Part shown: positions 12,273 to 20,872 of the stretch, piece by piece
How the letters are laid out: each line of letters starts with the position of its first letter
Numbering within the stretch: position 1 is the stretch's first letter
From: Leptolyngbya subtilissima AS-A7
GTDB taxonomy: Bacteria > Cyanobacteriota > Cyanobacteriia > Phormidesmidales > Phormidesmidaceae
NCBI RefSeq assembly: GCF_039962255.1
Contig: NZ_JAMPKY010000012.1
Coordinates: 1 to 64,000, forward strand
Direction: 5' to 3'
Length of the DNA stretch: 64,000 nt
Translations under genes and position numbers: made by a program
The notes under the pieces: model-generated
Database searches by the model: none
The model's input: the letters and a program-made list of their open reading frames with translations, nothing else
What the model was told of the DNA's origin: nothing

Positions 12273-12783
12273 GGGGCGGCATGCCTGGAGCGCGTCGGCC
12301 CCAGGGCTTAAGCACCGAGATGCCAATAATAATCAATAGGCAGATCGCCTGCACCAGCGTGCCGATCAAAACGCCTCTAGCCTCAAAGGCATAGGTGGGG
12401 TTGGTCATAGCTTGCAACCCTTCCACAGAGGCAATTTGCTCAGCACCACTGCCCCAGGGAAACAGCCAGAAGGTGCCGAATACCACTAGCCCGGTTGTCA
12501 AAATCCACTTGGTGATTACCCAGTAAAACTTGGTGAAGCCGTAGTTGGTACCCCAGCAAAGCGCTGTGGCAGTGAGCACTGAGCCAATGGCGGCAGGAAT
12601 CACTATATAGTCATCAAGCAGATTAATGGCAGAGTTGAGTGCATAAAGCGCATCCCCTTTATCAGAGGCGGTACTTCGCAGCGAGATCAAAAACATACTC
12701 AGTACGGCGCCAGTCCAGAGAGCTGCAAAGGCGATGTGAGCCGAAACCAGCCAGCTTTTTTGTTTGAGGCTGAGTTTTGCCAT
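12253..12783 (-). CDS. DUF2269-like integral membrane protein
   Basis: A 176-residue protein with four predicted membrane helices: around residues 12-32, 58-78, 90-108 and 138-160. Arrangement and length resemble the DUF2269 family of predicted membrane proteins, whose function is unknown. GGGAG lies about 7 nt before the ATG. The gene lies directly downstream of a palindromic operator and in the same direction as an upstream MarR regulator, so it is the probable target of that regulator. The neighbouring regulator hints at a role in response to a small molecule or redox signal, but this is inference. Confidence 0.7.
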   Translation of the reverse strand: MAKLSLKQKSWLVSAHIAFAALWTGAVLSMFLISLRSTASDKGDALYALNSAINLLDDYIVIPAAIGSVLTATALCWGTNYGFTKFYWVITKWILTTGLVVFGTFWLFPWGSGAEQIASVEGLQAMTNPTYAFEARGVLIGTLVQAICLLIIIGISVLKPWGRRAPGMPPQKNALG

Positions 12784-12850
12784 AGCTTTCTCCCAAATAC
12801 TCTAAATTTGACCAAAAGCTCTTGACTGACTCAAAAAGTGTCAGCCAAAT

Positions 12851-12885
12851 TTACTTAACATACTAATAGTCAATATATTAAGTAA
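12851..12885 (-). promoter_or_regulatory. Palindromic operator upstream of the DUF2269 gene (MarR candidate site)
   Basis: TTACTTAA (12851-12858) and TTAAGTAA (12878-12885) are perfect inverted arms, and additional symmetric positions inside raise the match of the 35-nt element. It is AT-rich and lies between the MarR gene and the DUF2269 start, overlapping the likely promoter (minus-strand TTACTT, 17 nt, TATGTT). Placement and symmetry fit binding of a MarR dimer. Confidence 0.6.
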
Positions 12886-12918
12886 TCTCGATGGGGTCAA
12901 CAGGAGGGCGATTATTGC

Positions 12919-13386
12919 TTAGGTGAGGTTATGAATGATTTGCTCCAGCAACTGCGTAACGGCAGCCTGATCGGCTTCCGAGACCCCAGTGGTGGCACGC
13001 TGAATAGTCTCTGCGCCGACGGCGGGCAATATGTCCATCAGCTTCCTGCCCTCGTCAGTGAGCCAAATGCGAATGATACGGCGATCGCTAGGGTCGCGCT
13101 CGCGATACACCAGATGTCGATCTTCCATGCGATCGACAACCCCAGTGAGGGTGGCCCCAAGCTGCTTGAGTTTGTCGGCAATGCCCGAGGTTGATAGGCC
13201 ATCTTCTTCCCACAGGCAGCACAACACCAGATAGTGAAAGGGGGTGAGGCCGTAGGGTTCTAGCCGCTCCAAAAAATCGCGATACATGAGCTGGGACACC
13301 AGCTTGACCTTGTACCCCAGGTTGTAGGGAGCTAGGGCGAAGCGCCACTGGTTGAGGAAATCGGCATTGGGGGAGGAACTGAACAT
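12919..13386 (-). CDS. MarR-family transcriptional regulator
   Basis: Winged-helix regulator of 155 residues. The N-terminal helices are followed by the DNA-reading region (TPFHYLVLCCLWEEDGLSTSGIADKL, then LGATLTGVVDRMEDRHLVYRERDPSDRRIIRIWLTDEGRKL), where the DPSDRR wing is diagnostic of MarR. The C-terminal helix forms the dimer interface. The protein carries a Cys-Cys pair (residues near 56) that could sense oxidants, as in OhrR-like members, but this is speculative. It is followed by the palindrome and the DUF2269 gene it probably controls. Confidence 0.9.
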   Translation of the reverse strand: MFSSSPNADFLNQWRFALAPYNLGYKVKLVSQLMYRDFLERLEPYGLTPFHYLVLCCLWEEDGLSTSGIADKLKQLGATLTGVVDRMEDRHLVYRERDPSDRRIIRIWLTDEGRKLMDILPAVGAETIQRATTGVSEADQAAVTQLLEQIIHNLT

Positions 13387-13428
13387 GTAGGCGAAGCTGC
13401 GATCGCTCTAGCTTAAACTGCAAATTCG

Positions 13429-13460
13429 CAAAAAACCCCTGGGGGAGTTAATCCCAGGGG
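13429..13460 (-). terminator. Terminator of psaC
   Basis: On the minus strand CCCCTGGG and CCCAGGGG pair around a 9-nt loop (plus coordinates 13436-13443 and 13453-13460) and are followed by a run of T (A-run 13429-13435 on plus). It lies about 40 nt after the psaC stop. Confidence 0.8.
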
Positions 13461-13502
13461 CTGGAGCTTAATGACGATAACTATGGCTAAATAGCAGGGT
13501 GC

Positions 13503-14063
<561 letters not shown>

Positions 14064-14780
14064 TCAGGTTTCTACTGATCCCAAAGCAAGCGCCACAGCG
14101 GCCTCGGCGTGGATGCGGGTAGTGGGAAAGAGGGGCACCGTCGCCATGGCATCGCCAACCAGCAGCTCTAGCTCCGTACAGCCCAGTATCACGCCTTCGG
14201 CCCCAGCGTGGACCAGTTGCTCACAGAGCGCCAACACGGTCTCACGGGAGGTAGGCGTGAACTGTCCTTGGCATAGCTCGTCGTAAATGATCTGGTGGAC
14301 GGCCTCGCGCCCGGCGGCATCGGGCACCAGCACATCTAAATGGTGGCTGGAGAGGCGATCGCGATAAAAGTCTTGCTCCATGGTGAACCGGGTGCCGAGC
14401 AGGCCAATGCGTTGCAGGCTCTGGGCTTTAACACAGGCGGCGGTCACGTCGGCAATGTGCAGCAAGGGAATGGAAATACGGGCCTCGATCGCATCGGCCA
14501 CCCGATGCATGGTGTTGGTGCAGATCAGCACCATACTAGCTCCAGCCATTTGCAGCTTTTGGGCGGCTTCCACCAAAATGCTTGAGATCTCCGCCCAATC
14601 ACCCTGGTGCTGAAGGGTGACCAGATCGGCGAAATCGACCGAGAACATAATGATCTTGGCGGAGTGTAGCCCCCCGCACTGCACCTGCGTAGCTCGGTTG
14701 AGAAGGCGGTAGTACTCTAGAGTTGACTCCCAGCTCATGCCGCCGATCAGGCCAATGGTTTTCATCGGAGGGGTTGGCAT
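14064..14780 (-). CDS. Aspartate/glutamate racemase family protein
   Basis: Cofactor-independent amino-acid racemase fold, 238 residues. The two catalytic cysteines are in ICTNTMH (C87) and LGCTELE (C201), the arrangement of aspartate racemase and the YgeA group. The N-terminal MKTIGLIGGMSWESTLEYYR is highly typical, so the real start may be the internal ATG at 14765, five codons in. The product probably interconverts D- and L-aspartate or a related acid for peptidoglycan or metabolism; substrate cannot be told from sequence. Isolated gene, divergent from the rhodanese gene. Confidence 0.85.
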   Translation of the reverse strand: MPTPPMKTIGLIGGMSWESTLEYYRLLNRATQVQCGGLHSAKIIMFSVDFADLVTLQHQGDWAEISSILVEAAQKLQMAGASMVLICTNTMHRVADAIEARISIPLLHIADVTAACVKAQSLQRIGLLGTRFTMEQDFYRDRLSSHHLDVLVPDAAGREAVHQIIYDELCQGQFTPTSRETVLALCEQLVHAGAEGVILGCTELELLVGDAMATVPLFPTTRIHAEAAVALALGSVET

Positions 14781-14947
14781 GGAGTTACCGAGGAGAGGTT
14801 GTGCCCAGGGTTATATCATCTTTCTGGTACCTTCTTAGGCACCCTTCCGGAGCGATCAGTTAAGGTTGCGTAAACCTGCAAAAGCCTGGCAGAGTTAAAC
14901 GGATAGCCTCAGCCCGTCGTTCTACCGTTGCCCTCTAGAGTTGGCCT

Positions 14948-15307
14948 ATGACCGTTTCTCCCAACCCTGCCCCCTACGCATCCCTCAGCGTTGAGGCCCT
15001 GGCCCAGCGTCTAGCCGAGGCCGACGATGCAGTGCAGCTAATCGACGTCCGCGAACCCAGCGAACTTGAACTGGCCAGCCTGCCCGGTTTTGCTAATCTG
15101 CCCCTGAGCGAGTTTGCCGAGTGGTCAGAGACTATTCACAGCCGCTTTGAGCGCGATCGCGACACTATCGTGCTCTGCCACCACGGCATTCGCTCGGCCC
15201 AGATGTGCGGCTGGCTAGCCCAGCAAGGCTTTACCCAGCTCAAGAATGTGACCGGCGGCATCGATGCCTATGCCCTGCTGGTCGATCGCGCCGTGCCCCG
15301 CTACTAG
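14948..15307 (+). CDS. Rhodanese-like domain protein
   Basis: Single rhodanese domain of 119 residues. The DVREPSELELASLPGFANLPL segment and the active loop CHHGIRS (Cys77) are intact, so it should carry a persulfide or act in sulfur transfer. The loop length fits sulfurtransferases rather than phosphatases. A membrane-associated NACHT gene begins 32 nt after the stop on the same strand, so the two may be cotranscribed; no functional link is known. Confidence 0.9.
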   Translation: MTVSPNPAPYASLSVEALAQRLAEADDAVQLIDVREPSELELASLPGFANLPLSEFAEWSETIHSRFERDRDTIVLCHHGIRSAQMCGWLAQQGFTQLKNVTGGIDAYALLVDRAVPRY

Positions 15308-15338
15308 CCTGCTGTTTGGGTTCTTTCCCCTTGCCCCC

Positions 15339-17048
15339 ATGGTGACGACTTTTCTGCGATCGCTGCTCCCTGAACCGCCGACGGTGGCCAGTTTGAAGAC
15401 CCTGGCCCAAGGAGCCGATCGCCAGATCGCGGCCCGGCGGGCGGGGTTGCCGCTGGTCACGCCGCGCCGCGATATCCCCATGAACTATCGGGTGTGGGGA
15501 CTCAAGTTTGGCAGCCAAGACAATGAGGTGCTGACCTCGGTAGGGTCGATCGCCGACCGGTTTCAGCGCGACGGCATCGACGGTCGCCTGCTGATTTTGG
15601 GCGAGGCGGGCGTCGGCAAAACCCACACCCTGCTGGCGGTAGGCGAACTACTGGCGAAGCGCAGCGGGCCGGTGCCGGTGCTGGTGGATGTCTCAGCCTG
15701 GACTGGAGAAACCATGCGCGATTGGCTGATGGTCAGCCTGTGGCGCGATTACCGGGTAGCAAAATCCGATGCCAGCTACTGGATCGACAATGCCCAGCTC
15801 ACACTGTTAATCGACGGGTTCGACCACCTGCCCACCGCCCAAAAGCGCAAGTGCGCCGCGGCGGTTGAAACCCTGCTGCGCAGTAACCCCAACCAAACCG
15901 CCCTGCTCTGCTGCCGCCGCCAGGTGCTGGAGTCGTCAGGGCTCACTTTTGACCAGTTCAACGGCGGCATCAACATCATTCCTCTAGCGGCCCAGCAGGT
16001 CAAAGACTACGTGCTGGCCCAGAACCGGCCCGAGCTATGGCCGATGATCAAGGGCAGCAAGCTGCTTCAGCAGTTGGCCAGATTGCCCCTGGTGCTAAAC
16101 CTGCTAGTGGCGATGCCCAACCTGGCGGTGCCCCCCCTGCGCAGTCGAGCCGACCTAATCGGGCGATATCTGGCTGAGGGGTTAGCTAAAGCAAAGGGCG
16201 ACCCAGCCCAGCACCGAGCAGCCTTGAGCTGGCTGGCCGAGCAGCTCAGCCAGCGCCCTCGTACCTTTTATTTGGATGACCTAGATCGGAGCTGGCTGCC
16301 CGAACCGCGCCAGTTACTCTATCGGTTGTTGGTGGGGCTAGCGATCGCCTTAATCATGGGGCTGGTGGGAGGCAACCTGCTGCTGGGAGTAGCCCTGGGG
16401 CTGATGGCCTCGCAGATTGATCTGGAGAGTTTTCCCTATGTGCGGCTGGGGGTGGCGATCGCTCCCATGAGTCGCCTAATTTCCCTAGCGCTCACCTGCG
16501 GCGGGCTAGCCCTGGTGCTGGGTCTCGGGTTGGGCAGCGTGGCCGCCCTAGTGCTCAGCCCCTTTGGCCTTGGGGTAGTCGGGTTTGGCGGAGCCGGGGC
16601 CGTAGGTGCCGTGCTGGGCTGGAGCTTAGGTTTGGTCGGGCTGCTCCAGGGCGGGGTGCCTGGGGCGGCTCAAATTCGCCAGATCCCCAATCAAGATGTG
16701 ACCCTGGCCCTGCGGAATACGGTGGTGCTGGTGGCGGTGCTGGGCGCGATTTTGGGGCTACTGCTAGTACTCCCTGCAGTGGTGAGCGGTCAGCCGCCGC
16801 TGATGCTGTTGCCCCTCAGCCGCCTGAGGCTGATCGTGGGGTGCCTGGTGATTCTCACCCTGTGGTTGTCTTTTAGCTTGCAGCACGCTCTGGTGCGGCT
16901 GCTGTTGGGCGGTAAGCAAGGTCTGCCTCAGGCGGCACGACCCTGGCTTGAGACCATGGTGACGGCTGGGCTGCTGCGGCGCATCGGAGGCGGCTATAGC
17001 TTTGGTCACGAAGAACTGCGTCAGGCGATGGTCGAAGACCAGCCCTAG
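15339..17048 (+). CDS. Membrane-embedded NACHT-type NTPase
   Basis: 569-residue STAND-class NTPase. The start at 15339 avoids overlap with the rhodanese gene. A basic N-terminal stretch is followed by Walker A GEAGVGKT (88-95) and Walker B LTLLIDGFD (154-162); the residues RSNPNQTALLCCRRQVLES form a sensor-type region. From about residue 325 to 520 there are at least five to six glycine-rich hydrophobic segments, and the protein ends in a short winged-helix-like tail (LLRRIGGGYSFGHEELRQAM). Such NACHT proteins with transmembrane tails recur in cyanobacteria without assigned function; STAND NTPases generally act as signal- or invader-triggered switches. No effector domain such as a nuclease or protease is visible. 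Confidence 0.8.
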   Translation: MVTTFLRSLLPEPPTVASLKTLAQGADRQIAARRAGLPLVTPRRDIPMNYRVWGLKFGSQDNEVLTSVGSIADRFQRDGIDGRLLILGEAGVGKTHTLLAVGELLAKRSGPVPVLVDVSAWTGETMRDWLMVSLWRDYRVAKSDASYWIDNAQLTLLIDGFDHLPTAQKRKCAAAVETLLRSNPNQTALLCCRRQVLESSGLTFDQFNGGINIIPLAAQQVKDYVLAQNRPELWPMIKGSKLLQQLARLPLVLNLLVAMPNLAVPPLRSRADLIGRYLAEGLAKAKGDPAQHRAALSWLAEQLSQRPRTFYLDDLDRSWLPEPRQLLYRLLVGLAIALIMGLVGGNLLLGVALGLMASQIDLESFPYVRLGVAIAPMSRLISLALTCGGLALVLGLGLGSVAALVLSPFGLGVVGFGGAGAVGAVLGWSLGLVGLLQGGVPGAAQIRQIPNQDVTLALRNTVVLVAVLGAILGLLLVLPAVVSGQPPLMLLPLSRLRLIVGCLVILTLWLSFSLQHALVRLLLGGKQGLPQAARPWLETMVTAGLLRRIGGGYSFGHEELRQAMVEDQP

Positions 17049-17329
17049 GGGCCAACGCACTAGAAAAACCTGGGAGCGATCGCTCCCTCTGTTGGGTAGG
17101 CGTCATCTGAATAACGCGCTAACGCGTACAGTAGGCAGGGTTGTGGCCCGGCTACTACGAGCTTTGTCTTCGATAGCGGTAGATTAGACCCGATTTCTGG
17201 ATGTCTGCTACTGCGTGCTTGCTCTACTTAGGCCACTCTCAAACACGTCGGCCAAAATTTACTGGATAGTGCTCGGTTAGCTGGCCTGAGGCTGCACCCG
17301 CCGCTTCTGCTCTTTACCGTCTTTTAGCC

Positions 17330-19642
17330 ATGCCGTCTCTATCGAGATCTGTTTCTAAACCGATCGACAAGGCTAAATCGCGCCCGCCGGTACGCTGGGC
17401 GACCTTGATCATAGCCGCGATCGTAGGGCTGTCGGCAGCCATTGTGCTGGCCTGGTTTGTGGGTGAAGCGCAGATTACCAAAATTTTTGCCCAGCTCCAG
17501 ATGTTGCAGAATCAGCCCCCGATGTGGCTTGAGGTACCCATGGTGGCTGCCCAATATTTGGTGGCCCCCACGGTGGTGCTGCTGCTGCTGGCTTTTGCCA
17601 TCACCCGCATTTCGCCTCGGCCTCAGCCCTGGTCGCGGTGCGTTGTGATTAGCATTTTGCTGGTTTTGGTAACCCGCTATCTCGTCTGGCGCTGCCTCTC
17701 TACCCTCAATCTAGCCTCACCCCTAGAGAGCACCTTTAGCCTGCTGCTGCTTGGGGTGGAGCTGTTTGGCCTCACCATCAGCATTATTCAACTGCTGCTG
17801 CTGCTGCGGGTGCGCGATCGCCGCTTCCAGGCCGATGCGCTAGAGCACGAGGTCATCCAGGGGCATTACCAGCCCTGGGTAGACGTATTTATCCCCACCT
17901 ACGATGAACCAGCCTTTATCCTGCGCCGCACTGTCATCGGTTGCCAGGCAATGGATTACTCGCGCAAAACCGTATATCTACTCGACGACACCCGCCGACC
18001 TGAAATCAAAGCCTTAGCAGCAGAATTGGGCTGCCAGTACCTGACGCGCCCCAACAACAACCACGCCAAAGCGGGCAATCTCAACCATGCCCTTGGACTC
18101 ACCCAGGGAGAACTGATCGCCTCCTTTGATGCCGACTTTGTGCCAACGCGCAATTTTCTCTGCCGCACTGTGGGCTTTTTTCAAAACTCAACGGTGGGGC
18201 TGGTGCAGACCCCCCAAAGTTTCTACAACCCTGACCCCATTGCCCGCAACCTGGGTTTAGAAGGGGTGTTAACCCCCGACGAAGAGGTCTTTTACCGCCA
18301 GATTCAACCCATGCGAGACGGGTCAGGCAGCGTGGTCTGTGCCGGCACCTCGTTTGTGGTGCGCCGCAGCGCTTTAGAAGACAGCGGTGGATTTGTCACC
18401 GAATCGCTCAGCGAAGACTACTTCACCGCCATCCGCATAGCGGCCCTGGGCAACGAAGTTATCTATTTAGACGAACAGCTCAGTGCGGGCCTGGCAGCGG
18501 AGAACATCTCAGCCCACGTCACCCAGCGGCTGCGGTGGGCCAGGGGTACCCTTCAGGCGTTTTTCATCGACTCTAATCCCCTAACTATTCGAGGGCTGTC
18601 TCTGCTGCAGCGCCTGGGGCATCTCGAAGGACTGATGAATCAGTTGGGCAGCATTCCCCGCCTAGTGCTATTGCTGATGCCCTTGGCCTACTCGTTTCTC
18701 AATGTGGTGCCTATTCAGGCCAATACCCGCGAAGTGCTGTATTTCTTTTTGCCCTACTACCTGGTGCAGCTCACCGTGTTTGCCTGGCTCAACCACTACT
18801 CCCGCTCGGCGCTGATTTCTGATATTTATTCGGTAGTGTTGGTGTTTCCCCTAGCGGCGGCGGTGGTGCAAGCTCTAGTCAGACCATTTTCGAAGGGTTT
18901 TGATGTCACCCCAAAGGGCACGTCTAACCAAACGTTTCAGTTTAATTGGCGGCTGAGCCTGCCGCTGGTGATTTTGTTTGGGCTGACCGCCGTCAGCCTG
19001 TGGCGCAACTTGGGCCTGTGTTTGATGGTCGGCTGGGGCAGTGACAGCTATGGTCTCCAAGCAAAGGGGCTGGCCTTGGGCTGGCTGTGGAGCGCCTACA
19101 ACCTGGCGATGATCGCGATCGCTCTGCTAATTTTGCTGGATGTCCCTCGCCCCAACCCCCATGTGTGGCTGGATCTGCGCCGGGTGGTGAAGCTGTCGCC
19201 CCGGCTGTTTCAGGTGGCGTCGGACGATGGCCTCGACCCCAGTCCCAGTGGCCCTATCCCCAAAACTTGGTGGGGCATTACTACGCAAATGTCAGAGGCC
19301 GGGGTTGAGGTCGCCCTCACCCAGCAGGTTTCCCCAGAGCATCCCCTCAGCGTAGGGATGGCGGTAGATCTAGAAATCGCCGAGGAGGCGATCGCCCTAG
19401 AAGGCATCGTCACCGCCGTAGTCTACCAAGACGAGTTGCCCCATCTGCGGGTGCAGTTTGGCCCCATGGCCCCTGCCACCTACCGTGCCCTGGTCACCAC
19501 CCTGTTTTGCCGCCCTGGTCAGTGGAAGCGGTGGAACAGCCCCGGCGAGCTGCGATCGCTCGGGCTGCTGCTACGGGTGCTGTTTTGGCCAAGATGGGCG
19601 CAGGACCTCAGTTCTAGAGCAATGCCGGTGGCCAAAGGGTAA
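17330..19642 (+). CDS. Cellulose-synthase-like glycosyltransferase (GT2) with PilZ-like tail
   Basis: Processive membrane glycosyltransferase, 770 residues. Four N-terminal helices lead to the GT2 domain with DD (219-220), DAD (267-269), TESLSED (357-363) and QRLRW (399-403), the complete D,D,D,QxxRW set of BcsA/CesA. Further helices follow, then a C-terminal beta domain (about 640-745) resembling PilZ. The c-di-GMP motif is degraded: the RxxxR arm is absent and the second motif reads MSEAG. The enzyme probably makes cellulose or a related beta-glucan. No bcsB, cellulase or HlyD partner is nearby, unlike the Tll0007-type clusters. Confidence 0.85.
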   Translation: MPSLSRSVSKPIDKAKSRPPVRWATLIIAAIVGLSAAIVLAWFVGEAQITKIFAQLQMLQNQPPMWLEVPMVAAQYLVAPTVVLLLLAFAITRISPRPQPWSRCVVISILLVLVTRYLVWRCLSTLNLASPLESTFSLLLLGVELFGLTISIIQLLLLLRVRDRRFQADALEHEVIQGHYQPWVDVFIPTYDEPAFILRRTVIGCQAMDYSRKTVYLLDDTRRPEIKALAAELGCQYLTRPNNNHAKAGNLNHALGLTQGELIASFDADFVPTRNFLCRTVGFFQNSTVGLVQTPQSFYNPDPIARNLGLEGVLTPDEEVFYRQIQPMRDGSGSVVCAGTSFVVRRSALEDSGGFVTESLSEDYFTAIRIAALGNEVIYLDEQLSAGLAAENISAHVTQRLRWARGTLQAFFIDSNPLTIRGLSLLQRLGHLEGLMNQLGSIPRLVLLLMPLAYSFLNVVPIQANTREVLYFFLPYYLVQLTVFAWLNHYSRSALISDIYSVVLVFPLAAAVVQALVRPFSKGFDVTPKGTSNQTFQFNWRLSLPLVILFGLTAVSLWRNLGLCLMVGWGSDSYGLQAKGLALGWLWSAYNLAMIAIALLILLDVPRPNPHVWLDLRRVVKLSPRLFQVASDDGLDPSPSGPIPKTWWGITTQMSEAGVEVALTQQVSPEHPLSVGMAVDLEIAEEAIALEGIVTAVVYQDELPHLRVQFGPMAPATYRALVTTLFCRPGQWKRWNSPGELRSLGLLLRVLFWPRWAQDLSSRAMPVAKG

Positions 19643-19719
19643 ACCATCCGCCCAGAAACACTCTATGATGGCGGCTATCACACTACCCACCGCGCCTTTG
19701 TCGCCCTGCGCTCCAGCCT

Positions 19720-19941
19720 ATGCAGATCACCTACGACCCCGATCGCGACATCCTGCAAATCGCCTTTAATCAGCGCGAAGTCGGCGAAACCGCCCGCATT
19801 TCGCCCAACCTCATTCTCGATTACGACGACGACGGCATGGTTGTGGGGCTTGAGCTGCGCGAGGCCTCTCGCCGGGTTGATAGTCCCCTCTCGGTCACGT
19901 TTACCGTAGGCGACGCCGATCTCGAAAAGCCGCAGCCGTAG
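19720..19941 (+). CDS. DUF2283 domain protein
   Basis: 73-residue protein beginning MQITYDPDRDILQIAF and containing ISPNLILDYDDDGMVVGLELREAS, the signature of DUF2283. These small beta proteins are widespread in cyanobacteria and often sit near toxin-antitoxin or stress genes, yet their function is unknown. No toxin-like partner is adjacent here. Downstream 175 nt carry no gene. Confidence 0.8.
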   Translation: MQITYDPDRDILQIAFNQREVGETARISPNLILDYDDDGMVVGLELREASRRVDSPLSVTFTVGDADLEKPQP

Positions 19942-20117
19942 AGGCCCAGCAGAATTGCCTGGGCTAGCTCCAGGAGAACTGAGTTTAGGGTAATTGCAAA
20001 TTCAGTGGCGCAATGCTGCAATCAGCGCAGCAAAAAAAGGGGAGGCAATGCCTCCCCAGTCATCATGACTTACTCTCAATCATCAATCGTTAGCGCAGAG
20101 ACATCTCTTGCTCTGAG

Positions 20118-20594
20118 TTAGGCTTCACCCGCTTCAATGGCGGGGTTTTCGTTGCCACCTAGGCTGATTTTGACGACCTTATTGCGGGCTTCAACCACCT
20201 TGGGCAGAGTCAGAGTCAGCACGCCGTGGGTAAAGTCAGCCACAACTTTGTCGTTCTGCACAGCGTCGGGCAGATTGACCATGCGCTGGAAGCTGCCGTA
20301 GCGGGTGTCGTCATAGAGCACCTGGGTGCCTTCTTCGGCAGGGGCTTCGGGAGCTTTGCGAACGCCAGCAATGGTTACACTGTCAGCGGCTACCTGCACG
20401 TCGAGGTCGGCAGCAGTGACGCCCACTAAGTGAGCCGTCAACACGAAATCATGGCCGTGGTCAACTAAGCGAATGGCAGGAGCCCAATCGGTCTTAGTCA
20501 ATGCTTCATTGGTGAGATCGCCGAAGGCCTCGTTGATCTGGCGACGAATGGCATTAATTTCGGTGATGGGGTCTAAGTAGCGACGAATAATCAT
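20118..20594 (-). CDS. Small heat-shock protein Hsp20
   Basis: Alpha-crystallin-type chaperone of 158 residues that holds unfolding proteins and stabilises membranes under heat. The start ATG at 20594 was chosen because AGGAGG (minus strand, 20605-20610) lies 10 nt upstream; the longer frame to 20666 lacks a ribosome-binding site. The alpha-crystallin domain spans about 45-140 and ends in GVLTLTLPK, the conserved A-x-x-x-n-GvL motif. The N-terminal MIIRRYLDPITEINAIRRQIN is the usual cyanobacterial HspA start. No CIRCE element is present upstream; see the hairpin over the Shine-Dalgarno. Confidence 0.92.
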   Translation of the reverse strand: MIIRRYLDPITEINAIRRQINEAFGDLTNEALTKTDWAPAIRLVDHGHDFVLTAHLVGVTAADLDVQVAADSVTIAGVRKAPEAPAEEGTQVLYDDTRYGSFQRMVNLPDAVQNDKVVADFTHGVLTLTLPKVVEARNKVVKISLGGNENPAIEAGEA

Positions 20595-20607
20595 AGGTTC
20601 TAAACCT
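20595..20607 (-). promoter_or_regulatory. Hairpin covering part of the hsp20 Shine-Dalgarno
   Basis: On the mRNA AGGTT-UAG-AACCU forms a 5-bp stem directly before AUG and includes half of the AGGAGG ribosome-binding site. This resembles the short thermosensor leaders reported for cyanobacterial hsp17, where the Shine-Dalgarno opens on heating. The stem is short, so this is tentative. Confidence 0.35.
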
Positions 20608-20872
20608 CCTGGTACTTGCCTTTGCAAACGTCTAAGGTGAGTCAGGTCAAGCATTTGCGCTTTCACTCTCTACAGCTACTATGGTGCGCCAGAGCTGCTT
20701 CTACCTCCAGTCGTAGGAACCCTACTGTGATGGCGAACTTCCCTCCCGTACCAATTGTGGGGTTAACCGTAAGGCAATTTTCAGCTCGAAACCGGCTCGA
20801 CGAGCATCGAGACGTTCTCACCACCGATACTCCCAAATTCAGAGCCGCTCTCAGCTGCAAGTGATGGGCAGT

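Noticed and set aside
12919..13386. Possible arsR/ars operon link with arsH
   Set aside because: arsH lies 18 kb away and the regulator is MarR-type, not ArsR; no functional connection is supported.
17072..17087. GGGAGCGATCGCTCCC palindrome as terminator or operator
   Set aside because: It is an extended HIP1 site with no loop or T-run; HIP1 occurs all over the window.
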